Shown: positions 1 through 9,829 of the stretch, in pieces
How the letters are laid out: each line of letters starts with the position of its first letter
Numbering within the stretch: the stretch's first letter is position 1
Assembly (NCBI GenBank): GCA_945861875.1
Contig: CAMAWC010000001.1
Span: forward strand, 1 to 41,804
From: Bordetella parapertussis
Lineage (GTDB): Bacteria > Pseudomonadota > Gammaproteobacteria > Burkholderiales > SG8-39
Reading direction: 5' to 3'
DNA: 41,804 nt
Translations under genes and position numbers: made by a program
Notes under the pieces: model-generated
What the model saw: only the letters and a program-made list of their open reading frames with translations
The model's database searches: none
Told to the model about the DNA's origin: nothing

Positions 1-266
1 ACCAGGCCGGCGATGGCCCATTTGCGTTGCACGCGCTTGAAGTGCTCGACATCGTCCCAGCGCTTGTTGCGCCAGGCCCATTCGTTGCCCTTGAGCCCGA
101 GGATGATCCAGACGACAAAACCGATGACCGGCAACAGCACCGCGAGCGCGATCCAGGTGCGGTTGAACAGGCCCCAGATCCAGTTGAGCAGGAAGGCGCC
201 CCAACTCCAGCCACGCACCTCGTCCGGAACTACCGCCGCCTTGCCCTGGCCTGAAGTGTTTTCCAT
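1..266 (-). CDS. Small membrane protein, partial (C-terminal end outside window)
   Basis: The reading frame runs off the left edge, so only the first 88 codons are visible. The product begins MENTSGQGKAAVVPDEV and then has WSWGAFLLNWIWGLFN followed by a hydrophobic stretch (about residues 37-55, ALAVLLPVIGFVVWIILG) and a basic, Trp-rich segment (NEWAWRNKRW). This is the look of DUF2628-like small inner-membrane proteins of unknown function, which share an 'aFL..W.WgLfn' motif. The ATG at 266 is preceded by a strong ribosome-binding site (GGAGGCGATCC). Function unknown; family assignment is from motif memory only. Confidence 0.6.
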   Translation of the reverse strand, partial: MENTSGQGKAAVVPDEVRGWSWGAFLLNWIWGLFNRTWIALAVLLPVIGFVVWIILGLKGNEWAWRNKRWDDVEHFKRVQRKWAIAGL

Positions 267-360
267 GGATCGCCTCCATCAACGTGTACGGCCTGGACTT
301 GCCTCAATCATCCTCCCGGCGCGGCCCTTGACCGGGGAAGACTGCGCCTGGAACCGCAGA

Positions 361-1606
361 TCAGAGCTTGAACGCCCCCAGGCGCTTGGGCACCGGCACA
401 TTCTTCAGCACGACAAAGTCGGGTAGCCCGTTGCGATACGGCGGCGGGGCCTCGCCCTGCACCAGCGGCGCAAGGTAATTGCGCGCCTGCTGCGTGATGC
501 CAAAACCGTCGGCACTGATATAAGAAGCAGGCAGCATTTTTTCCTTGTTGGCGGTGTCCGCCAGCGGCGCCGGTTCGAGTTTCCAGCGGTAGGGTTTCTG
601 GCTGCTGCGGCGGATGGCCGGCATCACCGCGTTCATGCCCTTTAAGGCGTACTCGACAGCCGCCTTGCCGACGGCGTAGGACTGTTCCAGGTCGGTCTTT
701 GAGGCGATATGGCGGGCCGACCGCTGCAGGTAATCGGCCAGCGCCCAGTGGTATTTATAGCCGAGTTTGCTGCCGATAAGCCTGGAGACGAGCTCGCCTG
801 CACCCCCCAGCTGCACATGACCGAATGGGTCCGTGAGCCCAACCTGCGAAAAAAACTTGCCATCGCCGGCGCGCAGGCCCTCAGAGACGCCGATACAGCA
901 ATAGCCGTGAGACTTGACCAGCGCATCGACACGGGCAAGAAACTTCTCCTCGTCGAACGCCACTTCGGGAAACAGCAGCACCAGCGGAATGTCATGGGAC
1001 TTGTCCGCGGCGAGGCCCACCGCCGCGGTGATCCAGCCGGCGTGGCGCCCCATCACTTCCATGACGAATATCCTGGTCGAGGTCCTCGCCATGGAGGCTA
1101 CGTCGAAGGCCGCCTCGCGCATCGAGGTGGCGACATATTTTGCGACCGAGCCGAAACCCGGGCAGTTATCGGTGCCCGCAAGGTCGTTGTCCACCGTTTT
1201 TGGCACATGAATGCAGGCCACCGGATAACCAAGTTTTTCCGATATCTGCGACACCTTGAAGCAGGTGTCGGCCGAGTCATTGCCGCCGTTGTAGAAAAAA
1301 TAGCCGATGTCGTGTGCGCGAAACACCTCGACAAGGCGCTCGTACTGGGCGCGGTTTTCCTCCAGCCCCCTCAATTTGTAGCGACAGGACCCGAAAGCGC
1401 CGCCCGGCGTGTGCTTGAGCGCGGCAATGGCGCTGGCGCTGTCTTTCGAGGTGTCGATCAAATCCTCGGTGAGAATCCCGAGAATGCCGTTACGGCCGGC
1501 AAAGACCTTGCCGATGCGGGTTTTATGTTTTCGCGCGGTTTCGATCACCGCTGCTGCCGAAGCGTTGATGACGGCAGTCATCCCTCCGGACTGCGCGTAA
1601 ACCCCG

Positions 1607-1626
<20 letters not shown>
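361..1626 (-). CDS. pfp: 6-phosphofructokinase, pyrophosphate-dependent type
   Basis: Interconverts fructose 6-phosphate and fructose 1,6-bisphosphate. The 421-aa product has the PFK signatures: [13 protein letters not shown] near the N-terminus (phosphoryl-donor loop), GGNDS at 114-118, PKTVDND at 142-148 and MGRHAGW at 192-198. In ATP-PFKs the equivalents are GGDGS and PGTIDND; an Asp in the first motif and a Lys in the second are the usual marks of the PPi-dependent enzymes, so a reversible PPi enzyme is inferred. The ATG at 1626 overlaps the end of fbp by 20 bases; a TTG at 1638 is a possible alternative. It is the last gene of the exbB-to-pfk run, next to the enzyme catalysing the opposite step. 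Confidence 0.88.
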
Positions 1627-3330
<1,704 letters not shown>

Positions 3331-3416
3331 TTATAAGGTGGGCCGGATCGTTAAGGTACTGAAGTATTGAACTTACCGCTTCCGGCCGCCGTGGTCAAAC
3401 CCGGCGGTCAAACTGT

Positions 3417-4184
3417 TCAGGTCCGCGCAAACAGCGCCCGCGTCTGCGCCAGGTCTTCAGCCGTATCAACGCCCGGCGGCGGCGCTTCGGCGCAGACCGC
3501 CACGGCAATGCGAAAGCCGTGCCAGAGCGCGCGCAGCTGTTCCAGCGCTTCGAGTTGCTCACTTGGCGCCGCGGCAAGGCCGCCATAGACGCGCAAAAAA
3601 CCGGCGCGATAGGCGTACAAGCCGATGTGGCGAAAATAGGCATCCTGCGCGGGCAGTCCGGTCGCACCCCGGGCCCACAGGTCGCGTGCAAACGGAATGG
3701 GCGCGCGACTGAAATAGTGGGCGTAGCCCCGCCGGTCAAACGTCACCTTGACGACGTTGGGGCTCAACACCTCGGCAACATCATGGATGGCATGGCAGGC
3801 GGTGGCGATGGCGGCCTCGGCGCGCTCGTGCAGCAGCTGCGCCACCTGCGCGAGCAGTGCCGGGGGCACCAGCGGCTCGTCACCCTGCAGGTTGACAACA
3901 ATGGCCTCGTCCGCGAGTCCCAGTTGCGCCACCACTTCGGCGATACGGTCGGTGCCGGTGGCGTGATCAGACCTGGTCATCAGCGCATCGATGCCGTGGG
4001 CACGCGCCGCGGCGAGGATGTCAGCGTGGTCGGTGGCAACCACCACCGACGCGGCGCCGCTCAGGCGCGCACGCTCGGCAACGCGCACCACCATCGGCTT
4101 GCCGGCGATATCGGCAAGCGGCTTGCCGGGCAGGCGGCTGGAGGCGTAGCGCGCCGGGATGACGACGCGAAAAGGGACTGGCAT
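3417..4184 (-). CDS. kdsB: 3-deoxy-manno-octulosonate cytidylyltransferase (CMP-KDO synthetase)
   Basis: Activates KDO with CTP to give CMP-KDO for lipopolysaccharide inner-core synthesis. The 255-aa product has the nucleotidyltransferase N-terminus [19 protein letters not shown], the ATDHADI segment, [11 protein letters not shown] (about 99-109) and a C-terminal [18 protein letters not shown] typical of KdsB. It lies downstream of ycaR and lpxK in the order known from many Gram-negative bacteria, here with a 136-base gap containing a hairpin. An outer membrane with KDO-containing LPS follows from this gene plus lpxK. Confidence 0.96.
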   Translation of the reverse strand: MPVPFRVVIPARYASSRLPGKPLADIAGKPMVVRVAERARLSGAASVVVATDHADILAAARAHGIDALMTRSDHATGTDRIAEVVAQLGLADEAIVVNLQGDEPLVPPALLAQVAQLLHERAEAAIATACHAIHDVAEVLSPNVVKVTFDRRGYAHYFSRAPIPFARDLWARGATGLPAQDAYFRHIGLYAYRAGFLRVYGGLAAAPSEQLEALEQLRALWHGFRIAVAVCAEAPPPGVDTAEDLAQTRALFART

Positions 4185-4210
4185 GGCAACCGCTCTAGCA
4201 GGCCGCTGGA

Positions 4211-4231
4211 AAAGGGGGCGATGCCCCCTTT
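4211..4231 (-). terminator. GC-rich hairpin between ycaR and kdsB (possible weak terminator or attenuator)
   Basis: A perfect 9-bp inverted repeat (AAAGGGGGC, 3-base loop, GCCCCCTTT) lies in the gap between ycaR and kdsB. Read on the minus strand, the second arm ends in TTTT before CCAGC, a short U tract. It could partially terminate or attenuate transcription entering kdsB, or protect an mRNA end. The U tract is short, so this is tentative. Confidence 0.35.
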
Positions 4232-4320
4232 AAATCCCCCGAATCGGAGGCTGTCGAAGAGGAATCGTGCTGACCGGCCGCACCATTGTCATCTTTTATG
4301 CGCATTGTCTTGGAAGCCTT

Positions 4321-4503
4321 CTAGTCGATCTCTTCCAGCGGTGCGAGCTTGCGCGCCTCGTCCTCGAGCATCACCGGGATGCCGTCGCGAATGCCAAAGG
4401 CGAGGCGGTCGGCCTTGCACACGAGCTCCTGCTCGGCCTTGCGCAATACGAGCGGGCCCTTGCACAACGGGCAGACCAGAATTTCAAGCAGGCGTGCGTC
4501 CAT
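4321..4503 (-). CDS. ycaR: Trm112-family zinc-ribbon-like protein (YcaR)
   Basis: A 60-aa protein beginning [18 protein letters not shown], with Cys11, Cys14 and Cys29 in a CPxC..ELVCK pattern, then [18 protein letters not shown]. This is the Trm112p-like fold; in eukaryotes and archaea Trm112 is a methyltransferase partner, while the bacterial YcaR role is not settled. The start overlaps the last 20 bases of lpxK on the same strand, and kdsB follows downstream, reproducing the conserved lpxK-ycaR-kdsB order. The fourth Cys of a full zinc site is missing, as is common for the bacterial short form. Confidence 0.92.
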   Translation of the reverse strand: MDARLLEILVCPLCKGPLVLRKAEQELVCKADRLAFGIRDGIPVMLEDEARKLAPLEEID

Positions 4504-5584
4504 GGATGCGCCTCAGAATGAGTTCGATCAGGGCCGGATCGATTTCGGCTTGCACTTCCAGCGCGTACAAATCGGTGCGCCCGAAGTGGGTGCATTTTAC
4601 CGCATCCTTCTCGGTCATCAGAACGGCGTCGCAATCGTCAAAGAGAACATCTTGCGGCGTAAAGACGTGATGGTCGGGAAACGCATGGGTCGCACAGGCG
4701 AGGCCGAGCGCGTCAAGCTGGGCGAAAAACCGCGCCGGATTGCCGATGCCCGCCACCGCGTGCAGGCGCAGGCCGGCAAGTTCGGCGGCGGCAACATCGC
4801 GCGCCGGATCATCCAGGCGGTACAACCGCCGCGTTGCGAGGCGCATGGAAAAAGTCGCCGCAGCCGGGGACGCGCGCCGGTCGTCCGGACCGCTGTTGAT
4901 TACGCGCGCATCGACCGGCCTCACGCCCGGCTCGGTGTTGATTACGCGCGCATCGACCGGCCTGGCGGCCGGCTCGGTGTTAATTACGCGCGCATCGACC
5001 GGCCTGGCGGCCGGCTCGCGCAGCGGCCCGGCCGGCAGCATGAAACCGTTGCCGAAGCCGCGTGCGTCCTCGACGGCAATTTCAAAGTCGCGCGCGAGGG
5101 CATAGTGTTGCAGCCCGTCATCGAGCAGTAACAGGTCGCACTGCGGATGGGCGGCGAGCAGCGCGGTGCCGGTCGCGGCGCGGTCGCGGCCGACCCAGAC
5201 CGGACCGCCGCACTTTCTTGCCAGCAGCAGCGGTTCGTCGCCAAAGTCCGCAGCCTCGCCGCTCTCGCGCACGGCACGGGGCGCCGTGCCGCTGCCACCA
5301 TGGCCGCGGCTGACAATGCCCGGTTGCAGGCCGCGCCTGGCCAACTCTTGCGCCAGCGCGATAACAAGCGGCGTCTTGCCGCTGCCCCCGACCGTGAGGT
5401 TGCCGACAACGACCACCGGCACCGCGAGACGGCTGCTGGAAAAAATGCCGAGGCGGTAGGCGCCGCGGCGCAGCGCGACCAGCAGGCGAAACAACAGGCT
5501 GACGGGGTAGAGCGCGAACGAGACGGCGTCGCGCCGGCTCCAGTGGCGCGCGATCACGGAGGAAATGCCGGCGGCTGTGGGCAT
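4484..5584 (-). CDS. lpxK: Tetraacyldisaccharide 4'-kinase
   Basis: Phosphorylates the 4' position of the lipid A disaccharide at the cytoplasmic face of the inner membrane. The 366-aa product has an N-terminal hydrophobic segment (about 21-39), the P-loop [17 protein letters not shown] (61-77) and [10 protein letters not shown] (151-160), both characteristic of LpxK, plus a C-terminal FPDHHVF and MTEKDAVKC. Unusually, after LPAGPLRE the [14 protein letters not shown] segment occurs three times in tandem (191-232), adding about 28 residues to the usual length. The frame stays open through the repeat. It lies 13 bases downstream of exbD and overlaps ycaR. Confidence 0.95.
   Translation of the reverse strand: MPTAAGISSVIARHWSRRDAVSFALYPVSLLFRLLVALRRGAYRLGIFSSSRLAVPVVVVGNLTVGGSGKTPLVIALAQELARRGLQPGIVSRGHGGSGTAPRAVRESGEAADFGDEPLLLARKCGGPVWVGRDRAATGTALLAAHPQCDLLLLDDGLQHYALARDFEIAVEDARGFGNGFMLPAGPLREPAARPVDARVINTEPAARPVDARVINTEPGVRPVDARVINSGPDDRRASPAAATFSMRLATRRLYRLDDPARDVAAAELAGLRLHAVAGIGNPARFFAQLDALGLACATHAFPDHHVFTPQDVLFDDCDAVLMTEKDAVKCTHFGRTDLYALEVQAEIDPALIELILRRIHGRTPA
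4889..5014 (-). repeat. In-frame 42-bp tandem repeat, three copies, inside lpxK
   Basis: Three consecutive 42-base units at 4889-4930, 4931-4972 and 4973-5014. The two units at 4931-5014 differ at a single base, indicating recent duplication; the 4889-4930 unit is more diverged at its ends. Each encodes 14 residues ([42 protein letters not shown]), so copy-number change keeps the frame. Confidence 0.95.
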
Positions 5585-5597
5585 CGCCGGCGGGCGC

Positions 5598-6014
5598 TTA
5601 CTTGCCGGTCTGGGTGGCGAAAGAAATCTGGCCGTAACCGGCCTGCTGCGCCGCCTGCATCACGGTGATCACCGACTGGTGGGTGGTGCCCGCATCGGCG
5701 TTGATGATCACCACCGGATCTTTAAGGTTTGCCCCGACGCGGCGCATCTCGGCCGACAGGCCGGGGGCATCGCGCGCGGCAACCGGCGTCTTGCCGATGT
5801 AATACTGGCCGCTGGCACTGACGACGATGTTGATTTCATTGGCACGGTCGGCCTGCTTTTCGGCATCGGCGGTGGGCAGGTTGATCTGCAACTCGGCAAA
5901 GCGCGAGTAAGTCGTTGTGAGCATCAGGAAAATGATGATCACCAGCAGCACGTCGATCAGCGGAATCAGGTTGATTTCCGGATCTTCCTTGCCCCTGCCG
6001 CGGCTGAAATTCAT
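5598..6014 (-). CDS. exbD: ExbD/TolR-type biopolymer transport protein
   Basis: A 138-aa protein with a short cytoplasmic N-terminus, one transmembrane helix beginning EINLIPLIDVLLVIIIFLML (about 13-32) and a periplasmic domain. The Asp in PLIDVLLV is the proton-pathway residue of ExbD/TolR/MotB-type proteins. With the neighbouring ExbB it should form a proton-driven motor that powers TonB-dependent outer-membrane transport or a Tol-like task; no tonB or tolA gene is visible here to decide. Its start overlaps the exbB stop by four bases (ATGA), indicating coupled translation, and lpxK follows after 13 bases. Confidence 0.92.
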   Translation of the reverse strand: MNFSRGRGKEDPEINLIPLIDVLLVIIIFLMLTTTYSRFAELQINLPTADAEKQADRANEINIVVSASGQYYIGKTPVAARDAPGLSAEMRRVGANLKDPVVIINADAGTTHQSVITVMQAAQQAGYGQISFATQTGK

Positions 6015-6640
6015 TTACTTGCCTGTTCGGCGTTTTCCAGTCGATCGCCGTGCACCATGTCAACGAGCCTGGCGGCCTGCAATTCCATTTCGACCACAAA
6101 GCTGTCGACAAGGCCGCGGAAATGGCGGTAGAAAATCATCGCCGGGATGGCGATTACCAGGCCAAAGCCGGTGTTGTACAAGGCCACCGAAATGCCGTGC
6201 GCAAGCTGCGTCGGGTTGGTGCCGGTGGGCGCGTTGGAGGCGAAAATTTCGATCATGCCGACCACCGTGCCGAACAGTCCCATCAACGGGCTGATGGAGG
6301 CGATGGTGCCAAGCGTAGTGAGAAAGCGCTCGAGTTCGTGGGTCACGCCGCGCCCGGCCTCCTCGATGGATTCTTTCATCACATAGCGCGAGCTCTTGTG
6401 GTTGCGCAAACCCGCCGCGAGCACCTGGCCCAGCGGCGAATCCTGCGCCAGCTTGGTCAGCAATTCGGGCGTGATGCCTTGCTGCCGGTACGCGGCGAAA
6501 ACCTTTTCGAGCAGGCCGGCCGGAACGATTTTTGCGCGGCGCAGGATCACCAGTCGCTCGATGATGAGCGCAACCGCGATCACTGAAGCCAGCAACAAGG
6601 GATAAATCGGCCAGCCTGCCGCTTGAATAATTGACCACAT
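6011..6640 (-). CDS. exbB: ExbB/TolQ/MotA-family proton channel
   Basis: A 209-aa inner-membrane protein. A first transmembrane helix lies at about residues 10-32 (PIYPLLLASVIAVALIIERL), followed by a cytoplasmic loop and two further helices around LTTLGTIASISPLMGLFGTVVGMIEIF and LVIAIPAMIFYRHF. The LGTIASISPLMGLFGTVVGM motif is the family signature. It is the first gene of the minus-strand unit through exbD and lpxK, and a candidate promoter lies upstream at 6676-6704. Confidence 0.93.
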   Translation of the reverse strand: MWSIIQAAGWPIYPLLLASVIAVALIIERLVILRRAKIVPAGLLEKVFAAYRQQGITPELLTKLAQDSPLGQVLAAGLRNHKSSRYVMKESIEEAGRGVTHELERFLTTLGTIASISPLMGLFGTVVGMIEIFASNAPTGTNPTQLAHGISVALYNTGFGLVIAIPAMIFYRHFRGLVDSFVVEMELQAARLVDMVHGDRLENAEQASK

Positions 6641-6675
6641 GCGCGTTTTTCTTTCAGCGTATTTTGACCGGCGTA

Positions 6676-6704
6676 ACTTTAGCCTGCATGGGGCTTTTCA
6701 GCAA
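6676..6704 (-). promoter_or_regulatory. Candidate sigma-70 promoter for the exbB-exbD-lpxK unit
   Basis: On the minus strand TTGCTG (6704-6699) and TAAAGT (6681-6676) are separated by 17 bases, about 35 bases before the exbB ATG. Both boxes are imperfect (4/6 in each), so this is a candidate only. Confidence 0.4.
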
Positions 6705-6927
6705 GGCAGCGCATTTGCAGGCGTTTTATCTTTCAATGCCTTGAATCGGATTGCTGAAAAATTGCTTGCACTTCAATGCGGCGCGGATGCCGCAGCGCAA
6801 TCACCGAATTGGCACATGGGCAAGACGGCAAGTTATCCACAAACCCTGTGGATAAGCTTGTGGATTGCACCGGCAATCAGGCCCGAAAATGGCGTCAAAT
6901 AAGGGTCTGCGCTAGATTGCCCAAATT

Positions 6928-6955
6928 TTGAACTTTTTGTATTTTTAACTATATT
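6928..6955 (+). promoter_or_regulatory. Candidate sigma-70 promoter for xseA
   Basis: TTGAAC (6928-6933) and TATATT (6950-6955) are separated by 16 bases inside the AT-rich block. This implies a leader of about 100 bases to the xseA ATG at 7061, containing a hairpin and one DnaA-like box. Confidence 0.55.
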
Positions 6956-7002
6956 CAATTACTTATGATCATTTCCCTGGGGCGCCGGACGGAGAAACGC
7001 CT

Positions 7003-7031
7003 GGCGATCGCCGGCACCGCCGGCAATCGCC
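7003..7031 (+). promoter_or_regulatory. Hairpin in the xseA leader
   Basis: GGCGATCGCCGGC (7003-7015) and GCCGGCAATCGCC (7019-7031) pair over 13 positions with a single mismatch and a three-base loop. No U tract follows, so simple intrinsic termination is unlikely; it may affect mRNA stability or translation, or bind a protein. Confidence 0.45.
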
Positions 7032-7060
7032 TCTTGTTGTGGATAGTGTAGACTGCGCCC

Positions 7061-8416
7061 ATGCCTGCAGAGCCAGATCTGGCGCGGCTTTCCGCCCCCC
7101 TCCCCTCAGAGATTCTCAGCGTTTCCGCCCTCAATCGCAGTGTGCGCGACCTGCTTGAGCATCGCTATCCGCTGCTCTGGGTCGGTGGCGAGATCTCCAA
7201 CCTGCTGCAGGCCAAATCCGGCCACTGGTATTTTTCGCTCAAGGACAGCACGGCGCAGGTGCGCTGTGTAATGTTCCGCAACCGCTCGTCCGGCCTCGAC
7301 TGGCAACCGCGCGACGGCATGCAGGTCGAGGCACGCGCACTGGTCACCATGTACGAGGCGCGCGGCGAGTTCCAGCTCAATATAGAGACCATGCGCCGCG
7401 CCGGCCAGGGCGCGCTGTACGAGGCTTTCCTGCGCCTGCGCGACAAACTCGCCGCCGAAGGGCTGTTTGAGGAATCAAGAAAACGCGCCCTGCCCGCCTG
7501 CCCCCGGGCCATCGGCGTGGTCACTTCGCTTGCCGGTGCTGCGCTGCGCGACATCCTTACCACCTTGCGCCGGCGCAATCCCTCGGTGGCGGTGATCATC
7601 TACCCTTCGGCGGTGCAGGGCGCGGACGCCGCCGCCCAGTTGGTGCGCGCGGTACGCCAGGCCAGCGAGCGCGCCGAATGCGATGTGCTGATCATCGCCC
7701 GCGGTGGCGGCGCCATTGAAGACTTGTGGTCGTTCAACGACGAGCAGCTGGCGCGCGCCCTATGCGCCTGCCCGGTGCCGGTGATCAGCGGCGTCGGACA
7801 CGAAACGGATTTCACCATTGCCGATTTTGCCGCCGACCGGCGCGCACCCACCCCCACCGCCGCGGCCGAGCTCGCCAGCCCGTCGCGCAACGAGCTGCTG
7901 CGCGAAATAGCCGCCCTGGTCGATGCGCTGAGCCGCACCATGGGGCGCAAGCTCGAAAACCGCATGCAGCGCCTCGACCTGCTGACCCGCCGCCTCGCCC
8001 ATCCGGGCGAACGCATCGCCGCGCAGGGCGAGCTGCTCGCGCAGCTGCGGCTGCGCCTGTCGAGTGCCACCGCACACGCCATGCAGTCCAGCCGCTGGCG
8101 GCTGGACGCGCTGACGCAACGCAGCCGTGCGCAACTGCCGCAACCGGAATTGCTGCTGCAGGCGGTTGCGCAGGCGGCGCAGCGTCTGCGCAAGGCCTGG
8201 ACACGGCGCGAGGAAACACTGCATGCGCGACTGGAACGGCTCGGCGCCAGCCTCACGCACCTCGACCCGTCTGCGGTGCTCGCGCGCGGCTACAGCGTGG
8301 TACGCGACGCCAAGGGGCGCGTGGTCATGCGCGGCAGCGCCCTCGCGGGCGGCGATCTGCTCGATGTCACGCTGGCCGAGGGCGGCGCGCTGGTGCGCGT
8401 CGAGAGACCGCGCTGA
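7061..8416 (+). CDS. xseA: Exodeoxyribonuclease VII large subunit
   Basis: Large subunit of the cytoplasmic single-strand DNA exonuclease ExoVII. The 451-aa product has the N-terminal OB-fold domain (about 15-115, with YPLLWVGGEISNLLQAKSGHWYFSLKD), then the catalytic core with GVVTSLAGAALRDILTTLRRR, IARGGGAIEDLWSFNDE and SGVGHETDFTIADFAADRRAPTPTAAAE, a long Arg/Ala/Leu-rich coiled-coil region (about 270-390) and the C-terminal LARGYSVV segment. All family blocks are present and the length is normal. The small subunit xseB is not adjacent. The strand switch at this gene coincides with the DnaA-box region upstream. Confidence 0.97.
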   Translation: MPAEPDLARLSAPLPSEILSVSALNRSVRDLLEHRYPLLWVGGEISNLLQAKSGHWYFSLKDSTAQVRCVMFRNRSSGLDWQPRDGMQVEARALVTMYEARGEFQLNIETMRRAGQGALYEAFLRLRDKLAAEGLFEESRKRALPACPRAIGVVTSLAGAALRDILTTLRRRNPSVAVIIYPSAVQGADAAAQLVRAVRQASERAECDVLIIARGGGAIEDLWSFNDEQLARALCACPVPVISGVGHETDFTIADFAADRRAPTPTAAAELASPSRNELLREIAALVDALSRTMGRKLENRMQRLDLLTRRLAHPGERIAAQGELLAQLRLRLSSATAHAMQSSRWRLDALTQRSRAQLPQPELLLQAVAQAAQRLRKAWTRREETLHARLERLGASLTHLDPSAVLARGYSVVRDAKGRVVMRGSALAGGDLLDVTLAEGGALVRVERPR

Positions 8417-8541
8417 GCACGGCAATCAATCCCGCACTGCACGCAGGGATTTGCGGCAAAAAGACTGTGTTAAACTCCGCCCCCTCGACAGGTCACGGCT
8501 CCCGGCCGCGGCCAATCCCATAATTAAAAGGAGTCTCTGCC

Positions 8542-9123
8542 ATGGGTGCAATTTTCCAATCCCTCGGACGAACCATTGCGGCGGGCGCGGTCCTCGTCGT
8601 CGTTCTGATTGCCCTCGTCGGCGGCGGCATCAAGTACGACCACGCCTGGGGCGCCTTCTTCATGCGTTATCTGCACGTCATCTCCGGGATCATGTGGATC
8701 GGGCTGTTGTGGTACCTGAACTTCGTGCAAATCCCCTCGATGCCGAAAATCCCCGACGAGCAAAAACCGGCCATCGGCAAGGTCATCGCGCCGGCGGTGC
8801 TGTTCTGGTTTCGCTGGGCCGCGCTTGCCACCCTGGTCACCGGCCTGATCCTCGCGACCATGAACGGCTACATCGGCTCGCTGTTCACGTTTGCCCGCCC
8901 GTTCACGGCCATCGCGATCGGCATGTGGCTTGGCGCCATCATGGCCTTCAACGTCTGGTTCATCATCTGGCCGAACCAGAAAAAGGCGCTTGGCATCGTC
9001 ACCGTGCCGCCGGAGGAAAAAGCCAAGGCCGCACGCCTGGCCATGCTTACCTCGCGAGCCAACACCATGCTGTCATTGCCCATGCTCTACTGCATGGTGG
9101 CGCAACAAAACGGCGGTCTCTAA
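8542..9123 (+). CDS. PuuD-like membrane protein (urate oxidase N-terminal family)
   Basis: A 193-aa protein with about five hydrophobic segments. It contains GAFFMRYLHVISGIMWIGLLWYLNFVQIP and IIWPNQKKALG, hallmarks of the membrane domain found at the N-terminus of the cytochrome-linked urate hydroxylase PuuD. Full PuuD proteins carry a C-terminal cytochrome c domain; here no CxxCH is present and the protein ends after the membrane part, so urate oxidation is doubtful. Stand-alone versions are widespread in proteobacteria and of unknown role. The ATG follows a good ribosome-binding site (AAAAGGAGTCTCTGCC), and a strong terminator follows the stop, so it looks like a single-gene unit. Confidence 0.75.
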   Translation: MGAIFQSLGRTIAAGAVLVVVLIALVGGGIKYDHAWGAFFMRYLHVISGIMWIGLLWYLNFVQIPSMPKIPDEQKPAIGKVIAPAVLFWFRWAALATLVTGLILATMNGYIGSLFTFARPFTAIAIGMWLGAIMAFNVWFIIWPNQKKALGIVTVPPEEKAKAARLAMLTSRANTMLSLPMLYCMVAQQNGGL

Positions 9124-9139
9124 GCGACACGGCCGCAAC

Positions 9140-9173
9140 AATAAAAAAGGGGCCGCAAGGCCCCTTTTTTATT
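9140..9173. terminator. Bidirectional intrinsic terminator
   Basis: Perfect 15-bp inverted repeat with a GCAA loop. Its A tract and T tract flank a GGGGCC/GGCCCC stem, so it can terminate the plus-strand gene ending at 9123 and the minus-strand DUF192 gene ending at 9185. Confidence 0.92.
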
Positions 9174-9184
9174 GCACCCTGCAA

Positions 9185-9646
9185 CTATTGCGGTCCGGGG
9201 GCCTTGTCCATGCCGCCCAGCTTCAAGCCGGGCTTCAGGCCGCGCTTGGAAAACCAGCCCGCGGTCATCTCCAGGGCATAACGCGCCCGCCCGGTGGCGC
9301 AATGCGAATCCTCGGTCTGCGGCTGCATTTCCTCGACATTAAGGATCACCCCCTGCTCGTCGATAAAGGCCACGGCAAGGGGGATGAGCGTGTTCTTCAT
9401 CCACATGCAGTGGCGCTCGGTAACGTCAAAGACAAACAACATGCCCTGGTTGGGGGGCAGTGATTTACGGAACATCAAGCCCTGTGAGCGCGAAGCCATG
9501 GTGTTGACCACCTCGGCATTGATCACATGGATGCCGGCGTTGAGGCTGATGGCCGGCTGCGCCGCGCGCACGGTTGTGGCACACAGAAGCATCGACGCCA
9601 GTAACAGGCCGACCATACGCGGCGAAAAAATCTTGCTCTGCAACAT
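9185..9646 (-). CDS. Exported DUF192 family protein
   Basis: A 153-aa protein with an N-terminal signal peptide (MLQSKIFSPRMVGLLLASMLLCATTVRA, likely cleaved after VRA or AAQ), followed by the DUF192 domain. Motifs seen are VINAEVVNTMASRSQGLMFRKSLPPNQGMLFVFD, HCMWMKNTLIPLAVAFIDEQGVI and ALEMTAGWF. The function of DUF192 is not established; the family is periplasmic or extracellular in many proteobacteria and has a small beta-rich fold. The ATG at 9646 was chosen because it gives the signal peptide directly and has a purine-rich GGGG about ten bases upstream; the frame extends further but without a better start. Confidence 0.85.
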   Translation of the reverse strand: MLQSKIFSPRMVGLLLASMLLCATTVRAAQPAISLNAGIHVINAEVVNTMASRSQGLMFRKSLPPNQGMLFVFDVTERHCMWMKNTLIPLAVAFIDEQGVILNVEEMQPQTEDSHCATGRARYALEMTAGWFSKRGLKPGLKLGGMDKAPGPQ

Positions 9647-9783
9647 TGTAAAACCCCATTTCAAAAGTCGACCCTGCTCAAGCAATGCAATGCACCGAAC
9701 CACCTTGGCGGGCATTGTGCCTTGAAGGGCCATCAGGAAGGCGGTGCGAATTGTGCAGTACGCGCGCACCTTCAAGCCAATAA

Positions 9784-9809
9784 AAAAGGCCGGGCGAACC
9801 CGGCCTTTT
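9784..9809 (-). terminator. Intrinsic terminator downstream of the 89-aa Ala/Lys-rich gene
   Basis: AAAAGGCCGGG, a CGAA loop and CCCGGCCTTTT. Read on the minus strand the stem is followed by a T run, 20 bases past the stop at 9830. Confidence 0.88.
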
Positions 9810-9829
9810 CCAAATACCTGATGCCGAAA

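Larger units (their letters stand above)
6833..7046. other. DnaA-box cluster with AT-rich block between exbB and xseA
   Basis: Two perfect consensus DnaA boxes face each other: TTATCCACA at 6833-6841 and its reverse complement TGTGGATAA at 6847-6855, with five bases between. A weaker box (TGTGGATTG) lies at 6859-6867 and another (TGTGGATAG) at 7038-7046, just before xseA. Between them, about 6922-6976 is very AT-rich in an otherwise GC-rich window. The arrangement resembles an origin or a DnaA-titration/regulation site, but no dnaA, dnaN, gidA or parAB gene is present. Confidence 0.55.

Noticed and set aside
6833..7046. Direct call of a chromosomal origin of replication
   Set aside because: The DnaA boxes are real, but no origin-linked genes are present and GC skew cannot be judged from this window. 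Reported as a cluster, not as oriC.
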